From Microbacterium galbinum (GTDB lineage: Bacteria > Actinomycetota > Actinomycetes > Actinomycetales > Microbacteriaceae), in NCBI RefSeq assembly GCF_023101185.1, contig NZ_CP078077.1:496001-560000 (forward strand): a stretch of DNA of 64,000 bases. Reading direction: 5' to 3'. A program made the position numbers and the translations under genes. A model generated the notes under the pieces. The model had not been told where the DNA came from. It saw only the letters and a list, made by a program, of their open reading frames with translations, and ran no database searches. This document shows, piece by piece, positions 36,597 to 45,040 of this stretch (the stretch's first letter is position 1; every line of letters starts with the position of its first letter).

Positions 36597-37285
36597 GCGG
36601 CGTCTCGCACGTGCACCCAGGCGAGGTGGGTGTCGGGCCCGATGACGACGCTCACGCCGTCGTCTGCGGGTGCGGAGGCCGCGGGGTCGGAGGCCGCAGC
36701 TTCGGGCTCGACGGATGCCGTGAGCCGGGCGCCCCACACGTCGGCGTCGAGACGCCACCACTCCCCCGCGACGAGGATCGCGAACGCTCCGGCATCCGCG
36801 AGGCGCACGACCCGGTCCGGCGGACGGATCCACGCGCCGCCGACGCCGCGGAACCCTCCGGTAGCGAGCACGTAACCGCGCTCGTCCGCACGCCCGGGCC
36901 ACCAGAACCGGTCGGTGCGCTGCCGACGCAGGAACGCTTCGAGCAGGTCGATGCCGATCCCGAGGGTCGCGGCGGCCGCCCGCCGCTCGTCCGCCGGCTC
37001 GATGCGTTCGAGCCGGGTCAGGGCGTCGTCGCGCAGAGCCAGGGCGCCGGACCGCCACGCCGCGATCGCGACGAGGTCGAGGGCGCGCTCGCGATCGGCC
37101 GCCGCATCCGCATCCTCCGCGAGTCCCGCCGCGAGCGCTCGGACGAACAGCCCCACCTCGCCGTGCGCGCGGCGCACGCCCTCGATCGCGGCGGCGATGT
37201 CGAGTCCCCCGGCCGTCAGGTCGGGCGGCGAGGCGGGCGGGAAGGAGTCCCGCGCATTCGCGAGCTGCAGCGGGCGGCGGATCAC
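36593..37285 (-). CDS. Unknown protein between MoxR ATPase and VWA protein
   Basis: A 230-residue protein. The first 110 residues are helical and Ala/Arg-rich, the rest probably beta-rich with several Trp: RTDRFWWPGRADERGYVLATGG, GGAWIRPPDRVVRLADAGAFAILVAGEWWRLDADVWG (in parts). The end, VSVVIGPDTHLAWVHVRD, is preceded by a low-complexity Ala/Pro/Asp linker. No known domain is recognised. GTG 37285 overlaps the ATPase stop by 4 nt and its stop overlaps the VWA start by 4 nt, so it is bound into the operon and may couple ATPase and VWA protein. Confidence 0.75.
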   Translation of the reverse strand: MIRRPLQLANARDSFPPASPPDLTAGGLDIAAAIEGVRRAHGEVGLFVRALAAGLAEDADAAADRERALDLVAIAAWRSGALALRDDALTRLERIEPADERRAAAATLGIGIDLLEAFLRRQRTDRFWWPGRADERGYVLATGGFRGVGGAWIRPPDRVVRLADAGAFAILVAGEWWRLDADVWGARLTASVEPEAAASDPAASAPADDGVSVVIGPDTHLAWVHVRDAA

Positions 37286-38853
37286 CCGCGGGTCTCCTGC
37301 CAGCGGGCGAACGCGGTGTAGCGCTGGTGCAGGTACTTGAGCGCGATCACGTCGTCGAAGTCGCGGCCGTAGAGCTTGCCGACGCCGGCGATGCGGCGCA
37401 GCTGCGCCTCGATCGCGGTGATCCGGCGCGAGACGTCGAGAGCCGACACACCGTCGAGTCCTCGGTCGAGTTCGCCAAGGAGGGCGGTCACCGGGTCGTC
37501 GGCATCGCGGCCGAGCATGTCGTACTGGCGGCACGACTGCACGAACAGGTCGTTCAGCCAGCTCACGGTGTCGGTGGCGAGTTCGCGCTCGGCACCCACG
37601 TCGAAGCGCGGGTGGGTGTCGTTGGGCAGCAGTTTTCCCCGCAGCACGAAGGGCAGGATCGCGGCGATGTCGGCGAGCTCGACGGCATCCGCTCCTCGGA
37701 ACCAGGCCATCGCCTTCGCGTACAGGATGAGGGTCTGCAGCGCGCGCACCGAGAGGCCGTTGCGCGTCTGGGCGCCGAGGTCGACCTCGAGATCGGCGCC
37801 GCTGTTCGCCTCGATGACCTCGCCGACGCTGCCGCCCGCGGTCGTCACGACGTCTTTCGTGCGGTACTCGAAACGGCGTCCGCCGTGCTGCACGAACTCG
37901 AAGTGGCTGAGGAAGAACCGCAGGCGGTGGCGCACGCCGTCGGGGATCGGCACGGCGCGGATCAGGGCGCGCATCCGCTCCTGTTCGGCCGCATCGAAGC
38001 GCAGTTCCGCCGGCACGTGCTCCTCGGGCTTCTCCCCCGCCTCGACCCGCGTGATGAGCTCGTCGAGGAAGCGGCTGTTGAAGCCGGCGGCCTGCACCGT
38101 GACGTCCATGCGATCGCGGAGCGCCTGGATCACCGGGAACGTGCCGCCGCCGGCATCGTCGTTCGCGGTGAAGAACCAGCTCTCGACGCCGCCGTGCGGT
38201 GCGGTGCGTCGCATCTGGTCGTGGCTCTCGACGTACCCCTCGGCGACCATCGTCAGCAGCGCCGACTGCGTCTTGGTGGGGATGCGGTTGTACTCGTCGA
38301 TGATCTTCACCGGGAGGCCGAGCCAGTCGCGCCACGCGATGCGGATGTCGCTGAGCTTCTCGGCCTCGACGAGGTCGCGCGGCAGCGGGATGCCCACGAG
38401 GTCGCTCACCGTGAGCTGCGGCTGCCCCTGCTGCACGGCCCGCCGCACCTCGTCTGCCCCGGTGCCGGCGAGCACGCCCATGAGCACGGCGACCGTCGTC
38501 TTGCCGCGCCCCGGCCCGCCGATCAGGAGGCACTTTCCGCCGACCGCGAACGTGAGCAGTGGCAGCAGCACGTTCGACGAGAAGGATGCCTGAGTGGGCA
38601 ACGAGACCTTGGCATCGGCGTCGCCGAGCGCGATCGAGAGCGGGTCGCCGTGCGAGAACTCGATGTCGTAGTACGGGGAGATGACGGCCCGGTTGACCAT
38701 CCAGTAGTACGCCTGGCGCAGCTTCTCGTCGAGAGGCACCGCGGTCGCCGCCGCTGCCGGGCGGAAGAGCTCCTCGGCGGTCATCTGCCCGACGCCGTGA
38801 TCGGCTCCCGGGTTGGTGGGCGATGCGGACACGCGGCTCCAGCGATCGGACAT
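37282..38853 (-). CDS. MoxR-type AAA+ ATPase
   Basis: A 523-residue AAA+ ATPase. Walker A GGPGRGKT is at residues 112-119, Walker B reads VKIIDEYNRIP (182-192), followed by the MoxR-typical TKTQSALLTMVAEGYVE and sensor stretch ESWFFTANDDAGGGTFPV. MoxR proteins work as hexamers that remodel partners held by VWA proteins. It is longer than ordinary MoxR (about 320-350) because of extra N- and C-terminal helices. It is the first gene of a six-gene coupled operon. The ATG at 38853 has TAGGAT 6 nt upstream and no Shine-Dalgarno. Confidence 0.9.
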   Translation of the reverse strand: MSDRWSRVSASPTNPGADHGVGQMTAEELFRPAAAATAVPLDEKLRQAYYWMVNRAVISPYYDIEFSHGDPLSIALGDADAKVSLPTQASFSSNVLLPLLTFAVGGKCLLIGGPGRGKTTVAVLMGVLAGTGADEVRRAVQQGQPQLTVSDLVGIPLPRDLVEAEKLSDIRIAWRDWLGLPVKIIDEYNRIPTKTQSALLTMVAEGYVESHDQMRRTAPHGGVESWFFTANDDAGGGTFPVIQALRDRMDVTVQAAGFNSRFLDELITRVEAGEKPEEHVPAELRFDAAEQERMRALIRAVPIPDGVRHRLRFFLSHFEFVQHGGRRFEYRTKDVVTTAGGSVGEVIEANSGADLEVDLGAQTRNGLSVRALQTLILYAKAMAWFRGADAVELADIAAILPFVLRGKLLPNDTHPRFDVGAERELATDTVSWLNDLFVQSCRQYDMLGRDADDPVTALLGELDRGLDGVSALDVSRRITAIEAQLRRIAGVGKLYGRDFDDVIALKYLHQRYTAFARWQETRG

Positions 38854-38859
38854 GCGATC

Positions 38860-38865
38860 ATCCTA
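38860..38865 (-). promoter_or_regulatory. -10 box of the MoxR-VWA operon (leaderless)
   Basis: TAGGAT on the minus strand ends 6 nt before the ATG of the ATPase gene. It lies in the 23-bp gap after nadR, so the operon can be read from here or from readthrough of the nadR operon. Confidence 0.55.
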
Positions 38866-38876
38866 CGGGCGGCGGC

Positions 38877-40040
38877 TCAGGGCCTCCCGTCGCCCTCTCC
38901 GGTCCGACCGTCCGCACCGTGCGCGTCCGCGCGGTTCGTTTCCGACTTGTGCGCAGCCGCGCTGTGCGCAGCCGCGCGCTGCAGGGCGCGCTGCTCGTCC
39001 ATCGGGCGCGCCTCGAGCGGGATCGCGAAGCTCAGGTGCGCGGCCAGCAGCGGTTCGAGAGCGGATGCCGCGGCCTGCACGCGCGCCGGCACGTCGCCGC
39101 GCACCTCGAGCCAGGGCACCGGCTGCGCGGCGAGGACATCGCGGAAGCGCTGCTGCATGTCGTGGCGGATGTGCTCGCCGTCGCGCATGCCGTCCTGTTC
39201 GAACGGGATCTCGTCGCCCGTGAGCACGTAGAGGAGGGGGCGGTGGCCGTCGGCGGCGCGGTGCAGGCGCTCGGCGACCGTGCCGACGTAGCGCTCGTGC
39301 CAGAGCGCGGTCGCGAGCACATCGGTGTCGCACACCAGCACCGGCCGCGGCACACGGCGCAGCGCCCGCTCCTCGAGGGCGATCTGCCGGTCGACGATGA
39401 GGTCGAACTCGTCGCTGCGCCAGGGTGCCTCGAGTCCGCCCTCGCGCACCTCGGAGTGCTCCCGCCCGTACTCGGGCACCCACAGCGTGCCGAGGTGCGC
39501 GGCCAGCGCCTCGGCGAGCGTCGTCGACCCGGTCGACTCGGCGCCGAGAACGACGACCCGGGGAGTGAGCGACGCCCGCACGGCCGGCGCGAGTTCGTGC
39601 CAGAGCGCCGCGGGGTCGGCGCGGATCGCCGTGCCCGACACCGGGTTGATCCGTCGGCCCTCGTCGATGCGCACCCAGTGCGTACCGAGGCGCTGCGCGA
39701 GTTCTCCGCCGTACGCGTCGCACGAGTAGACGGTGTCGACGGGTCCGTCGAGCAGCGACTCGATCACGGCGAGGTGCTCGCGCCACGCGGCATCCGATCC
39801 GAAGTCCACCGGGGCGTCGTCCATCGCCGCCACGACCCGAGCGCCGGGGTGCGATTCACGGATCCAGTCGGCGCGCGTCTCGAGCGGGATCGATTCGACG
39901 GATGCTCCGAGCACCTGCACGGTGACGCGATCGCTGCGCCGTTCGGCCTCGCGGATGAGGTGCGAATGCCCGCTGTGGAACGGATAGAACTTGCCGATCA
40001 CGAGCCCGTGACCCTCACGGCGCGGTGCGGCGGCCGTCAC
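38877..40040 (-). CDS. nadR: NadR-type NMN adenylyltransferase / ribosylnicotinamide kinase
   Basis: A 387-residue bifunctional NAD salvage enzyme. The nucleotidyltransferase domain has GKFYPFHSGHSHLI with His22-Gly-His25 near the N-terminus, and a later NPVSGTAIRADP segment. The kinase domain starts with VLGAESTGSTTLAEAL, where the usual P-loop lysine (ESTGK) is Ser; its activity is therefore uncertain. It lacks the N-terminal HTH of enteric NadR, so it is not a repressor. The last 40 residues are low-complexity (RAAAHSAAAHKSE). GTG 40040 overlaps the pnuC stop by 4 nt, which supports a joint role in nicotinamide riboside salvage. Confidence 0.9.
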   Translation of the reverse strand: MTAAAPRREGHGLVIGKFYPFHSGHSHLIREAERRSDRVTVQVLGASVESIPLETRADWIRESHPGARVVAAMDDAPVDFGSDAAWREHLAVIESLLDGPVDTVYSCDAYGGELAQRLGTHWVRIDEGRRINPVSGTAIRADPAALWHELAPAVRASLTPRVVVLGAESTGSTTLAEALAAHLGTLWVPEYGREHSEVREGGLEAPWRSDEFDLIVDRQIALEERALRRVPRPVLVCDTDVLATALWHERYVGTVAERLHRAADGHRPLLYVLTGDEIPFEQDGMRDGEHIRHDMQQRFRDVLAAQPVPWLEVRGDVPARVQAAASALEPLLAAHLSFAIPLEARPMDEQRALQRAAAHSAAAHKSETNRADAHGADGRTGEGDGRP

Positions 40041-40642
40041 GCGGGCGCCTCGACGCGTTCGCGCTCCCGCTCGTCGGCCGCCACTCGGCGCCACGAGGTG
40101 AAGCCGAACACGCACAGGCCGATGAAGAGCAGGTACAGCGCGGCGATGACCCACAGCCCGGTGACGATCGAGATGCCGATGATCACGACGTCGACGCCGA
40201 TCCAGACGAACCAGTTCTGGATCCACTTGCGGTTGAGCATGTACTGCGCGACGAGGCTCGCCGAGGTGGTGAGCGCATCCGCGACCGCCACCTCCGAATC
40301 GGTGAACGACGTGAGCACCCACACCAGCACAGCAGCACCGGCGATCCCCGCGAGCACCAGCCACGGCACCGCCCGGCGCGGAGTGCTCGCGATGTAGGTG
40401 CGACTCTGTTCCTCACCCCGCGTCCACCGCCACCAGCCGTGCACGCCCATCACGAGGTAGACCGCCTGCAGGCCGGCGGCGGCGTAGACACCCGCGCCGA
40501 GGAAGACGACGAAGAGCACGACGTTGTTGGCGATGCCGATCGGATACGTCCACACGTTGCGGAGCCCCGCCAGGAGCACGCAGACCGCGCCGGTCACGAA
40601 ACCGAGCACCTGCTGCCACTCGGCGATCAGCCAGTCGAGCAC
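40037..40642 (-). CDS. pnuC: Nicotinamide riboside transporter
   Basis: A 201-residue membrane protein with about seven hydrophobic segments. VWTYPIGIANNVVLFVVFLGAGVYAAAGLQAVYLVMGVHGWWRWTRG (read in parts) and LNRKWIQNWFVWIGVDVV are the PnuC fingerprints, including the WxxW substrate-binding Trp cluster. GTG 40642 starts 7 nt after the murB stop without a clear Shine-Dalgarno. The product would import nicotinamide riboside by diffusion, trapped by phosphorylation, with nadR next in the operon. Confidence 0.93.
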   Translation of the reverse strand: MLDWLIAEWQQVLGFVTGAVCVLLAGLRNVWTYPIGIANNVVLFVVFLGAGVYAAAGLQAVYLVMGVHGWWRWTRGEEQSRTYIASTPRRAVPWLVLAGIAGAAVLVWVLTSFTDSEVAVADALTTSASLVAQYMLNRKWIQNWFVWIGVDVVIIGISIVTGLWVIAALYLLFIGLCVFGFTSWRRVAADERERERVEAPA

Positions 40643-40649
40643 GACGGGC

Positions 40650-41795
40650 CTAGAGCTCGACGCCGACGAGAACCGGCTCGGGCTGCAGCACGAGACCGAA
40701 CTCGCTGTGCACCCGGCTCTGGATGAAGCGCGCGAGCTCGGCGACCTCCGCGGCGGTCGCGCCGCCCCGGTTCGTGAGGGCGAGCGCGTGCTTGGTCGAC
40801 ACCGAGGCGCGCGAACGCGGCAGCTTGAACCCCTTGCGGATGCCGGCCTGCTCGATGAGCCACGCGGCGCTCACCTTGACGTCAGCCGCTTCACGCGCCG
40901 GTGCCGGGATCAGACCTCCGTAGGACGCGAGCGGGATGACGGTGACGGTGTCGAGGTCGGGTGAGACCGGCCAGCGCGGACACTCCGGCGGGAGGGCGCG
41001 GGCGACGGTCTCGGTGACGATCGCGTTCTGGAAGAACGATCCGACGCCGTGCGTGTCGGGATCGACCTGATCCCACAGCATCCCCTTCGAGGCGCGCGTG
41101 GCGAGGATGCGCTCGCGCACCCACGACAGCGGCACGGGGGCGTCGTCGCCGAGGGTCAGCGCCCGGCGCAGCTGCTCACCGCGCACGATGCGCTCCCGTG
41201 CGACCAGCAGATCGACCGTGATCGACAGGATCACGGCCCGCCGCTCGGGCTCGCTGCCGTAGTGGTGCTTGAGCACCGAGGTGCGGAACCCGAGGCCCAG
41301 CTCAGAGGCGGGGACCGTCGAGATCTCGCCGGTCGCCGCGTCGATCAGCTCGACCTCGACCAGGGTCTCCTGGATCTCCTGCCCGTACGCCCCGATGTTC
41401 TGCACGGGAGCGGCCCCGACGGTGCCGGGGATGCCGCTCATCGCCTCAAGCCCGGCGTAGCCGTGTTCGACCGCGTACGCGACGAGTTCGTCCCACCCGT
41501 GTCCCGCCTGGGCGCGCAGCCGGATACGGCCCTCGTGAGGCGAGGGCAGCTCGTCGATGCCGCGGGTGAGCACCCGGATGACGGTGCCCTCGAACTGCTC
41601 GTCGCCGACGAAGAGGTTCGACCCTCCGCCGAGCACGAACCACTCGTCGCCGCGCGACCATGTCTCGCGGAGCGCGCTGACGAGCCCCTCGGCGGTCGTG
41701 GCGTCGAGCATGCGCTCGGGCGCACCGCCCGTGGCGATGGTGGTGAGCGCGGAAAGCGGGATCGGCGTGATCTCGTGCACCTCGGCGTCGCCCAT
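40650..41795 (-). CDS. murB: UDP-N-acetylenolpyruvoylglucosamine reductase
   Basis: A 381-residue cytoplasmic flavoenzyme that makes UDP-N-acetylmuramate for peptidoglycan. FAD-binding LGGGSNLFVGDEQFEGTVI, GLEAMSGIPGTVGAAPVQNIGAYGQE and the C-terminal KVSAAWLIEQAGIRKGF with GSFFQNAIV are typical; the length is that of the long actinobacterial form. ATG 41795 shares one base with the stop of the dehydratase gene (TGATG). The order dehydratase pair-murB is common in actinobacteria. Confidence 0.96.
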   Translation of the reverse strand: MGDAEVHEITPIPLSALTTIATGGAPERMLDATTAEGLVSALRETWSRGDEWFVLGGGSNLFVGDEQFEGTVIRVLTRGIDELPSPHEGRIRLRAQAGHGWDELVAYAVEHGYAGLEAMSGIPGTVGAAPVQNIGAYGQEIQETLVEVELIDAATGEISTVPASELGLGFRTSVLKHHYGSEPERRAVILSITVDLLVARERIVRGEQLRRALTLGDDAPVPLSWVRERILATRASKGMLWDQVDPDTHGVGSFFQNAIVTETVARALPPECPRWPVSPDLDTVTVIPLASYGGLIPAPAREAADVKVSAAWLIEQAGIRKGFKLPRSRASVSTKHALALTNRGGATAAEVAELARFIQSRVHSEFGLVLQPEPVLVGVEL

Positions 41796-42193
41796 CAGAC
41801 CGCGATGCGCAGCTGCGCCTTGACGAGCACGGTGGCCTCGCCGAAGGTGACCTTGAGGTCGACGCGCGCGGACGCCTCATCGACGGCGCCGATCGTGGCC
41901 AGCACGTTCACGTCGGCACCGTGCTCAGGGTCGACGACGACGGGCTTGGTGAAGCGCACCCCGTAGTCGAGGATGCGGGTCTGCGGGTCGAGGGCCGCGA
42001 CGACCACCGACGAGGCGATCCCCATCGTGAGCATGCCGTGCGCGAGCACGCCGGGCAGCCCGACGGAGGCGGCGACGTCGTCGCGGTAGTGGATGGGGTT
42101 GAAGTCGCCGGAGGCCCCGGCGTAACGGACGAGCGACTCGCGCGTCAGGTGCACGGTGCGCTCGGCGATCACGTCTCCGATCGAGTACGCCAT
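41795..42193 (-). CDS. MaoC/HadB-like hot-dog dehydratase
   Basis: A 132-residue hot-dog protein. RYAGASGDFNPIHYRDDVAASVGLPGVLAHGMLTMG carries the catalytic Asp-His of R-specific enoyl hydratases (D..NPIH). It probably forms a dimer with the product of the upstream gene, as HadA and HadB do in mycobacteria. Start at ATG 42193 behind GGGGGAG; GTG at 42196 is also possible. Coupled to both neighbours by overlapping stop and start codons. Whether it serves fatty acid synthesis or another acyl pathway is unknown. Confidence 0.88.
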   Translation of the reverse strand: MAYSIGDVIAERTVHLTRESLVRYAGASGDFNPIHYRDDVAASVGLPGVLAHGMLTMGIASSVVVAALDPQTRILDYGVRFTKPVVVDPEHGADVNVLATIGAVDEASARVDLKVTFGEATVLVKAQLRIAV

Positions 42194-42639
42194 CACTCCC
42201 CCTCTCCGACCAGCAGCACGCTGGTCGCGGTCACGACATGGGCACCTGCGGCATCCGTGATCTCGGCCTCGCTCGTGATGAGCGCGTTGCCGGCCATCAT
42301 GCGGATGCCGGTGACCCGCAGTTGCGCGCTGAGCTCGTCACCCGCGACGATCGGCCGCGTGTACGCGAAGCGCTGCTCGGCGTGGATGGTGCGCGCCAGC
42401 ACGATGCCCGAGTCCTCGGCGCCCAGGAGCTGCTGGAGCGTGAGGTCCTGGATGACCATCGGGAACGTCGGGGGCGCGACCACGTCCGCGAAGCCGGCCG
42501 CGCGGGCCGCCTCGACGTCGGTGTGCTGCGGAGCATCGGCGAAGACGGCGCGGGCGAACTCGCGCACCTTCTCACGACCGACGAGGTACGGGGGCGTCGG
42601 CGGGAACTCCCGGCCGACCAGTTCTGGGTTCACTGGCAC
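42193..42639 (-). CDS. FAS1-type/HadA-like dehydratase subunit
   Basis: A 148-residue hot-dog protein of the N-terminal MaoC type: VAPPTFPMVIQDLTLQQLLGAEDSGI and HAEQRFAYTRPIVAGDELSAQLRV are typical of HadA/HadC subunits, which bind the acyl chain but lack the catalytic His-Asp pair. GTG 42639 is chosen because TAGGAT ends 6 nt upstream (leaderless); GTG 42633 behind GAGGGG is an alternative. It heads the run dehydratase-dehydratase-murB-pnuC-nadR. Confidence 0.86.
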   Translation of the reverse strand: MPVNPELVGREFPPTPPYLVGREKVREFARAVFADAPQHTDVEAARAAGFADVVAPPTFPMVIQDLTLQQLLGAEDSGIVLARTIHAEQRFAYTRPIVAGDELSAQLRVTGIRMMAGNALITSEAEITDAAGAHVVTATSVLLVGEGE

Positions 42640-42645
42640 CCCTCG

Positions 42646-42651
42646 ATCCTA
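42646..42651 (-). promoter_or_regulatory. -10 box of the hadA-like/hadB-like/murB/pnuC/nadR operon
   Basis: TAGGAT on the minus strand, 6 nt before the GTG at 42639. It lies within a short inverted repeat CCCTCGAT / ATCGAGGG, which could hide the site. Confidence 0.55.
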
Positions 42652-42689
42652 TCGAGGGTCGCCGACAGCCGCCCCGCCCGCCGGTGCGG

Positions 42690-43493
42690 TCAGTCCTTCT
42701 TCTTGCGGCCCCGGATCGCCTTGAGCGCCATCTGCACCGCGATCACGACGAGATATGCCGCGAAGAGGATGTTGCCCGTGCCGGGATCGATCAGCGTCGC
42801 GAGCCAGGCGCCGAGCGCGGTCGTGGTGCAGGCGGCGACGCCGATGAGCGCGGCGGCGAGCAGATCGACGTTGCGGTTGCGGAGATTGCCGAACGTGCCG
42901 GAGACCGCGGTGGGGATCATCATGAGGAGCGACGTGCCCTTGGCGACCAGGTCGCTCGTGCCGAAGGCGAGCATGAGCACCGGAACGACGATCACACCCC
43001 CGCCCACGCCGATGAGGCCCGCGAGCACACCGGTGCCCACGCCGACGACGACGAGCGCGATGCCCGAGATCCAGGTGAGATCGAAGGGCGCATCCCGCGA
43101 GGGGATCACGAGGAAGAGGCTCACGATCACGACGAGGAGGAAACCCACGAAGCCCCAGCGCAGGGCGGTCTGCGAGATGCGCGGCAGCAGGCGGGTGCCG
43201 ATCTGGGCGCCGACGACGGCGCCCGCGGCGAGGATCAGGGCGGGGACCCATGCGACGGACCCCGAGGCGGCGTACGAGATCACACCGACGGCCGCGGTGG
43301 GGACGATCGCGGCGAGCGAGGTACCGGCCGCGAGGCGCTGATCGAAGTGCAGGAACAGCACCAGCAGCGGGACGATCACCGTGCCGCCGCCGACCCCGAA
43401 GAGTCCGGAGAGGAGGCCGGCGAGCAGGCCGATCCCGATGAACGTCGTATAGGCCCGCGGTCCGCGGAACGGTCTCGTGGCCGCGTCGTTCAC
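42690..43493 (-). CDS. TauE/SafE-family sulfite exporter-like permease
   Basis: A 267-residue membrane protein with about eight segments in two similar halves, each with the family signature: GLLSGLFGVGGGTVIVPLL in the first half and GLIGVGGGVIVVPVLML in the second. Such permeases export sulfite, sulfoacetate or related anions; the substrate cannot be read from sequence. GTG 43493 follows AAGGAGAG at 4-5 nt, preferred over the upstream GTG 43508. It stands alone between the channel gene and the dehydratase operon. Confidence 0.88.
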   Translation of the reverse strand: MNDAATRPFRGPRAYTTFIGIGLLAGLLSGLFGVGGGTVIVPLLVLFLHFDQRLAAGTSLAAIVPTAAVGVISYAASGSVAWVPALILAAGAVVGAQIGTRLLPRISQTALRWGFVGFLLVVIVSLFLVIPSRDAPFDLTWISGIALVVVGVGTGVLAGLIGVGGGVIVVPVLMLAFGTSDLVAKGTSLLMMIPTAVSGTFGNLRNRNVDLLAAALIGVAACTTTALGAWLATLIDPGTGNILFAAYLVVIAVQMALKAIRGRKKKD

Positions 43494-43541
43494 GTCTCTC
43501 CTTCTCACGCGGCCCTGGACGTGGCCGCACCGTCCGCCAGC

Positions 43542-44390
43542 CTACTCCCGCGCGGGGCGTGCGCCGGACTCGAGGCTCTGCGTCAGGTGCGCGACCTGCG
43601 CGCGCAGCTCGCGCAGTTCGGCGAGCACCGCCGCCTCGCCGTGACCGCCGACGGTCACCTCGTGGACGGGGGCCTCGCCGTTGCGGACGCGGTCCTCGTC
43701 GAGGCCCTGCATCGCGTCGACGATCACCGCGATGAACAGGTTGAGGACCGTGAGCGCGCTGATCAGCACGAAGGGCACGAAGAACGCCGGCGCCCAGGGG
43801 ATCTCGGCGCTCACCGTCCGCGCGATCGCGCTCCAGGAGTCGAGCGTCATGATCTGGAAGAGCGAGAAGAGCGACGCCCCCATGTCACCGAAGTACTCGG
43901 GGAAGCGCGCCCCGAAGAGCATCGTCGACATCACCGCACCGACGTAGAACACGATCACCAGCAGCGCCGCGATGGAGACGATGCCGGGCACCGCACGCAC
44001 GAGCGCGTCGACGACACGACGCAGCGAAGGGATCACCGAGATCAGACGCAGCACCCGCAGCACCCGCAGCGCCCGCAGCACCGCGAAGCCGTCGGCGCCC
44101 GGGATCAGGGCCACGCCGATCACCAGGAAGTCGAACACGTTCCACGCGTTGCGGAAGAACCCCAGGCGTTCGGCGTACAGCTTGAGCGCGATCTCGATCA
44201 GGAAGATGCCGAGACAGATCTGGTCGAGCACGTGCAGCAGCCCGCCGAACGACTCCGTCACCGCCGGGGAGGTCTCCAGCCCGAGGATCACGGCGTTGAC
44301 GAGGATGACGACGATGATGAAGGTCTGCACCGGCGACGAGAGCACGAAGCGTCCCGCCGCCGCTCGCGAGTGCCAGGCGTCCGTTCGCAT
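43542..44390 (-). CDS. Bacterial voltage-gated cation channel (NaChBac/Nav type)
   Basis: A 282-residue channel subunit with six membrane segments. S4 carries spaced arginines, LRALRVLRVLRLISVIPSLRR (residues 105-125 in total), and the pore loop reads FQIMTLDSWS with the filter at 182-187. Classic bacterial sodium channels have TLESWS, so Glu is replaced by Asp. The C-terminus after S6 ends in a coiled coil (AVLAELRELRAQVAHL), as in tetrameric Nav channels. SD AAAGGA precedes ATG 44390. Ion preference, sodium or calcium, cannot be told. Confidence 0.92.
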   Translation of the reverse strand: MRTDAWHSRAAAGRFVLSSPVQTFIIVVILVNAVILGLETSPAVTESFGGLLHVLDQICLGIFLIEIALKLYAERLGFFRNAWNVFDFLVIGVALIPGADGFAVLRALRVLRVLRLISVIPSLRRVVDALVRAVPGIVSIAALLVIVFYVGAVMSTMLFGARFPEYFGDMGASLFSLFQIMTLDSWSAIARTVSAEIPWAPAFFVPFVLISALTVLNLFIAVIVDAMQGLDEDRVRNGEAPVHEVTVGGHGEAAVLAELRELRAQVAHLTQSLESGARPARE

Positions 44391-44426
44391 GACGGAATCC
44401 TTTCATGCCGTCCGCCGTACACGCGA

Positions 44427-44459
44427 AGAAGCCCGCCACCTCAGAGGTGACGGGCTTCT
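44427..44459. terminator. Terminator at the end of the alpha operon
   Basis: AGAAGCCCGCCACCT / AGGTGACGGGCTTCT pair with one mismatch around a 3-nt loop, 14 nt after the rplQ stop. Confidence 0.85.
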
Positions 44460-44473
44460 CTCGAGTCGAGTGA

Positions 44474-45007
44474 TTACTCGGACTTCTCCTCGGCGGCAGG
44501 CGCCTCGGTGGTGTCTTCGGCGGCGGGAGCCTCCTCGGCGGGAGCCTCCTCGACGACCTCGGCGGTCTCCTCGGCGGGAGCCTCCTCGGCCGGCTTCTCC
44601 GCCTGGGGGGCGGCAGCGGCCTTCTTGGTCGACTTCGCCTTCGGCGTGACGGGCTCGAGGACGAGCTCGATCACGGCCATGGGAGCGTTGTCGCCCTTGC
44701 GGTTGCCGACCTTGGTGATGCGCGTGTAGCCACCCTCGCGGTCAGCGACCAGCGGAGCGATCTCGGTGAAGAGCGTGTGCACGACTTCCTTGTCACCGAT
44801 GACCGAGAGCACGCGACGGCGTGCGTGCAGGTCTCCGCGCTTGGCGAAGGTGATGAGACGCTCGGCGAGCGGACGCAGGCGCTTGGCCTTCGTCTCGGTC
44901 GTCTTGATCGACTTGTGGGTGTACAGCGCAGCGGCGAGGTTGGCAAGCAGCAGGCGCTCGTGGGCGGGGCCGCCTCCGAGGCGGGGACCCTTAGTGGGCT
45001 TGGGCAT
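44474..45007 (-). CDS. rplQ: 50S ribosomal protein L17 with acidic C-terminal tail
   Basis: A 177-residue L17. The core (residues 1-122) begins [21 protein letters not shown] and ends [12 protein letters not shown]. The last 55 residues form an Ala/Glu-rich, low-complexity tail with repeated EEAPAEE units, absent in E. coli L17 (127 residues). It closes the alpha operon, 33 nt after rpoA. Confidence 0.97.
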   Translation of the reverse strand: MPKPTKGPRLGGGPAHERLLLANLAAALYTHKSIKTTETKAKRLRPLAERLITFAKRGDLHARRRVLSVIGDKEVVHTLFTEIAPLVADREGGYTRITKVGNRKGDNAPMAVIELVLEPVTPKAKSTKKAAAAPQAEKPAEEAPAEETAEVVEEAPAEEAPAAEDTTEAPAAEEKSE

Positions 45008-45040
45008 AATCGTCTAACTCCTGGTCAGAAAGGTCGGGTA

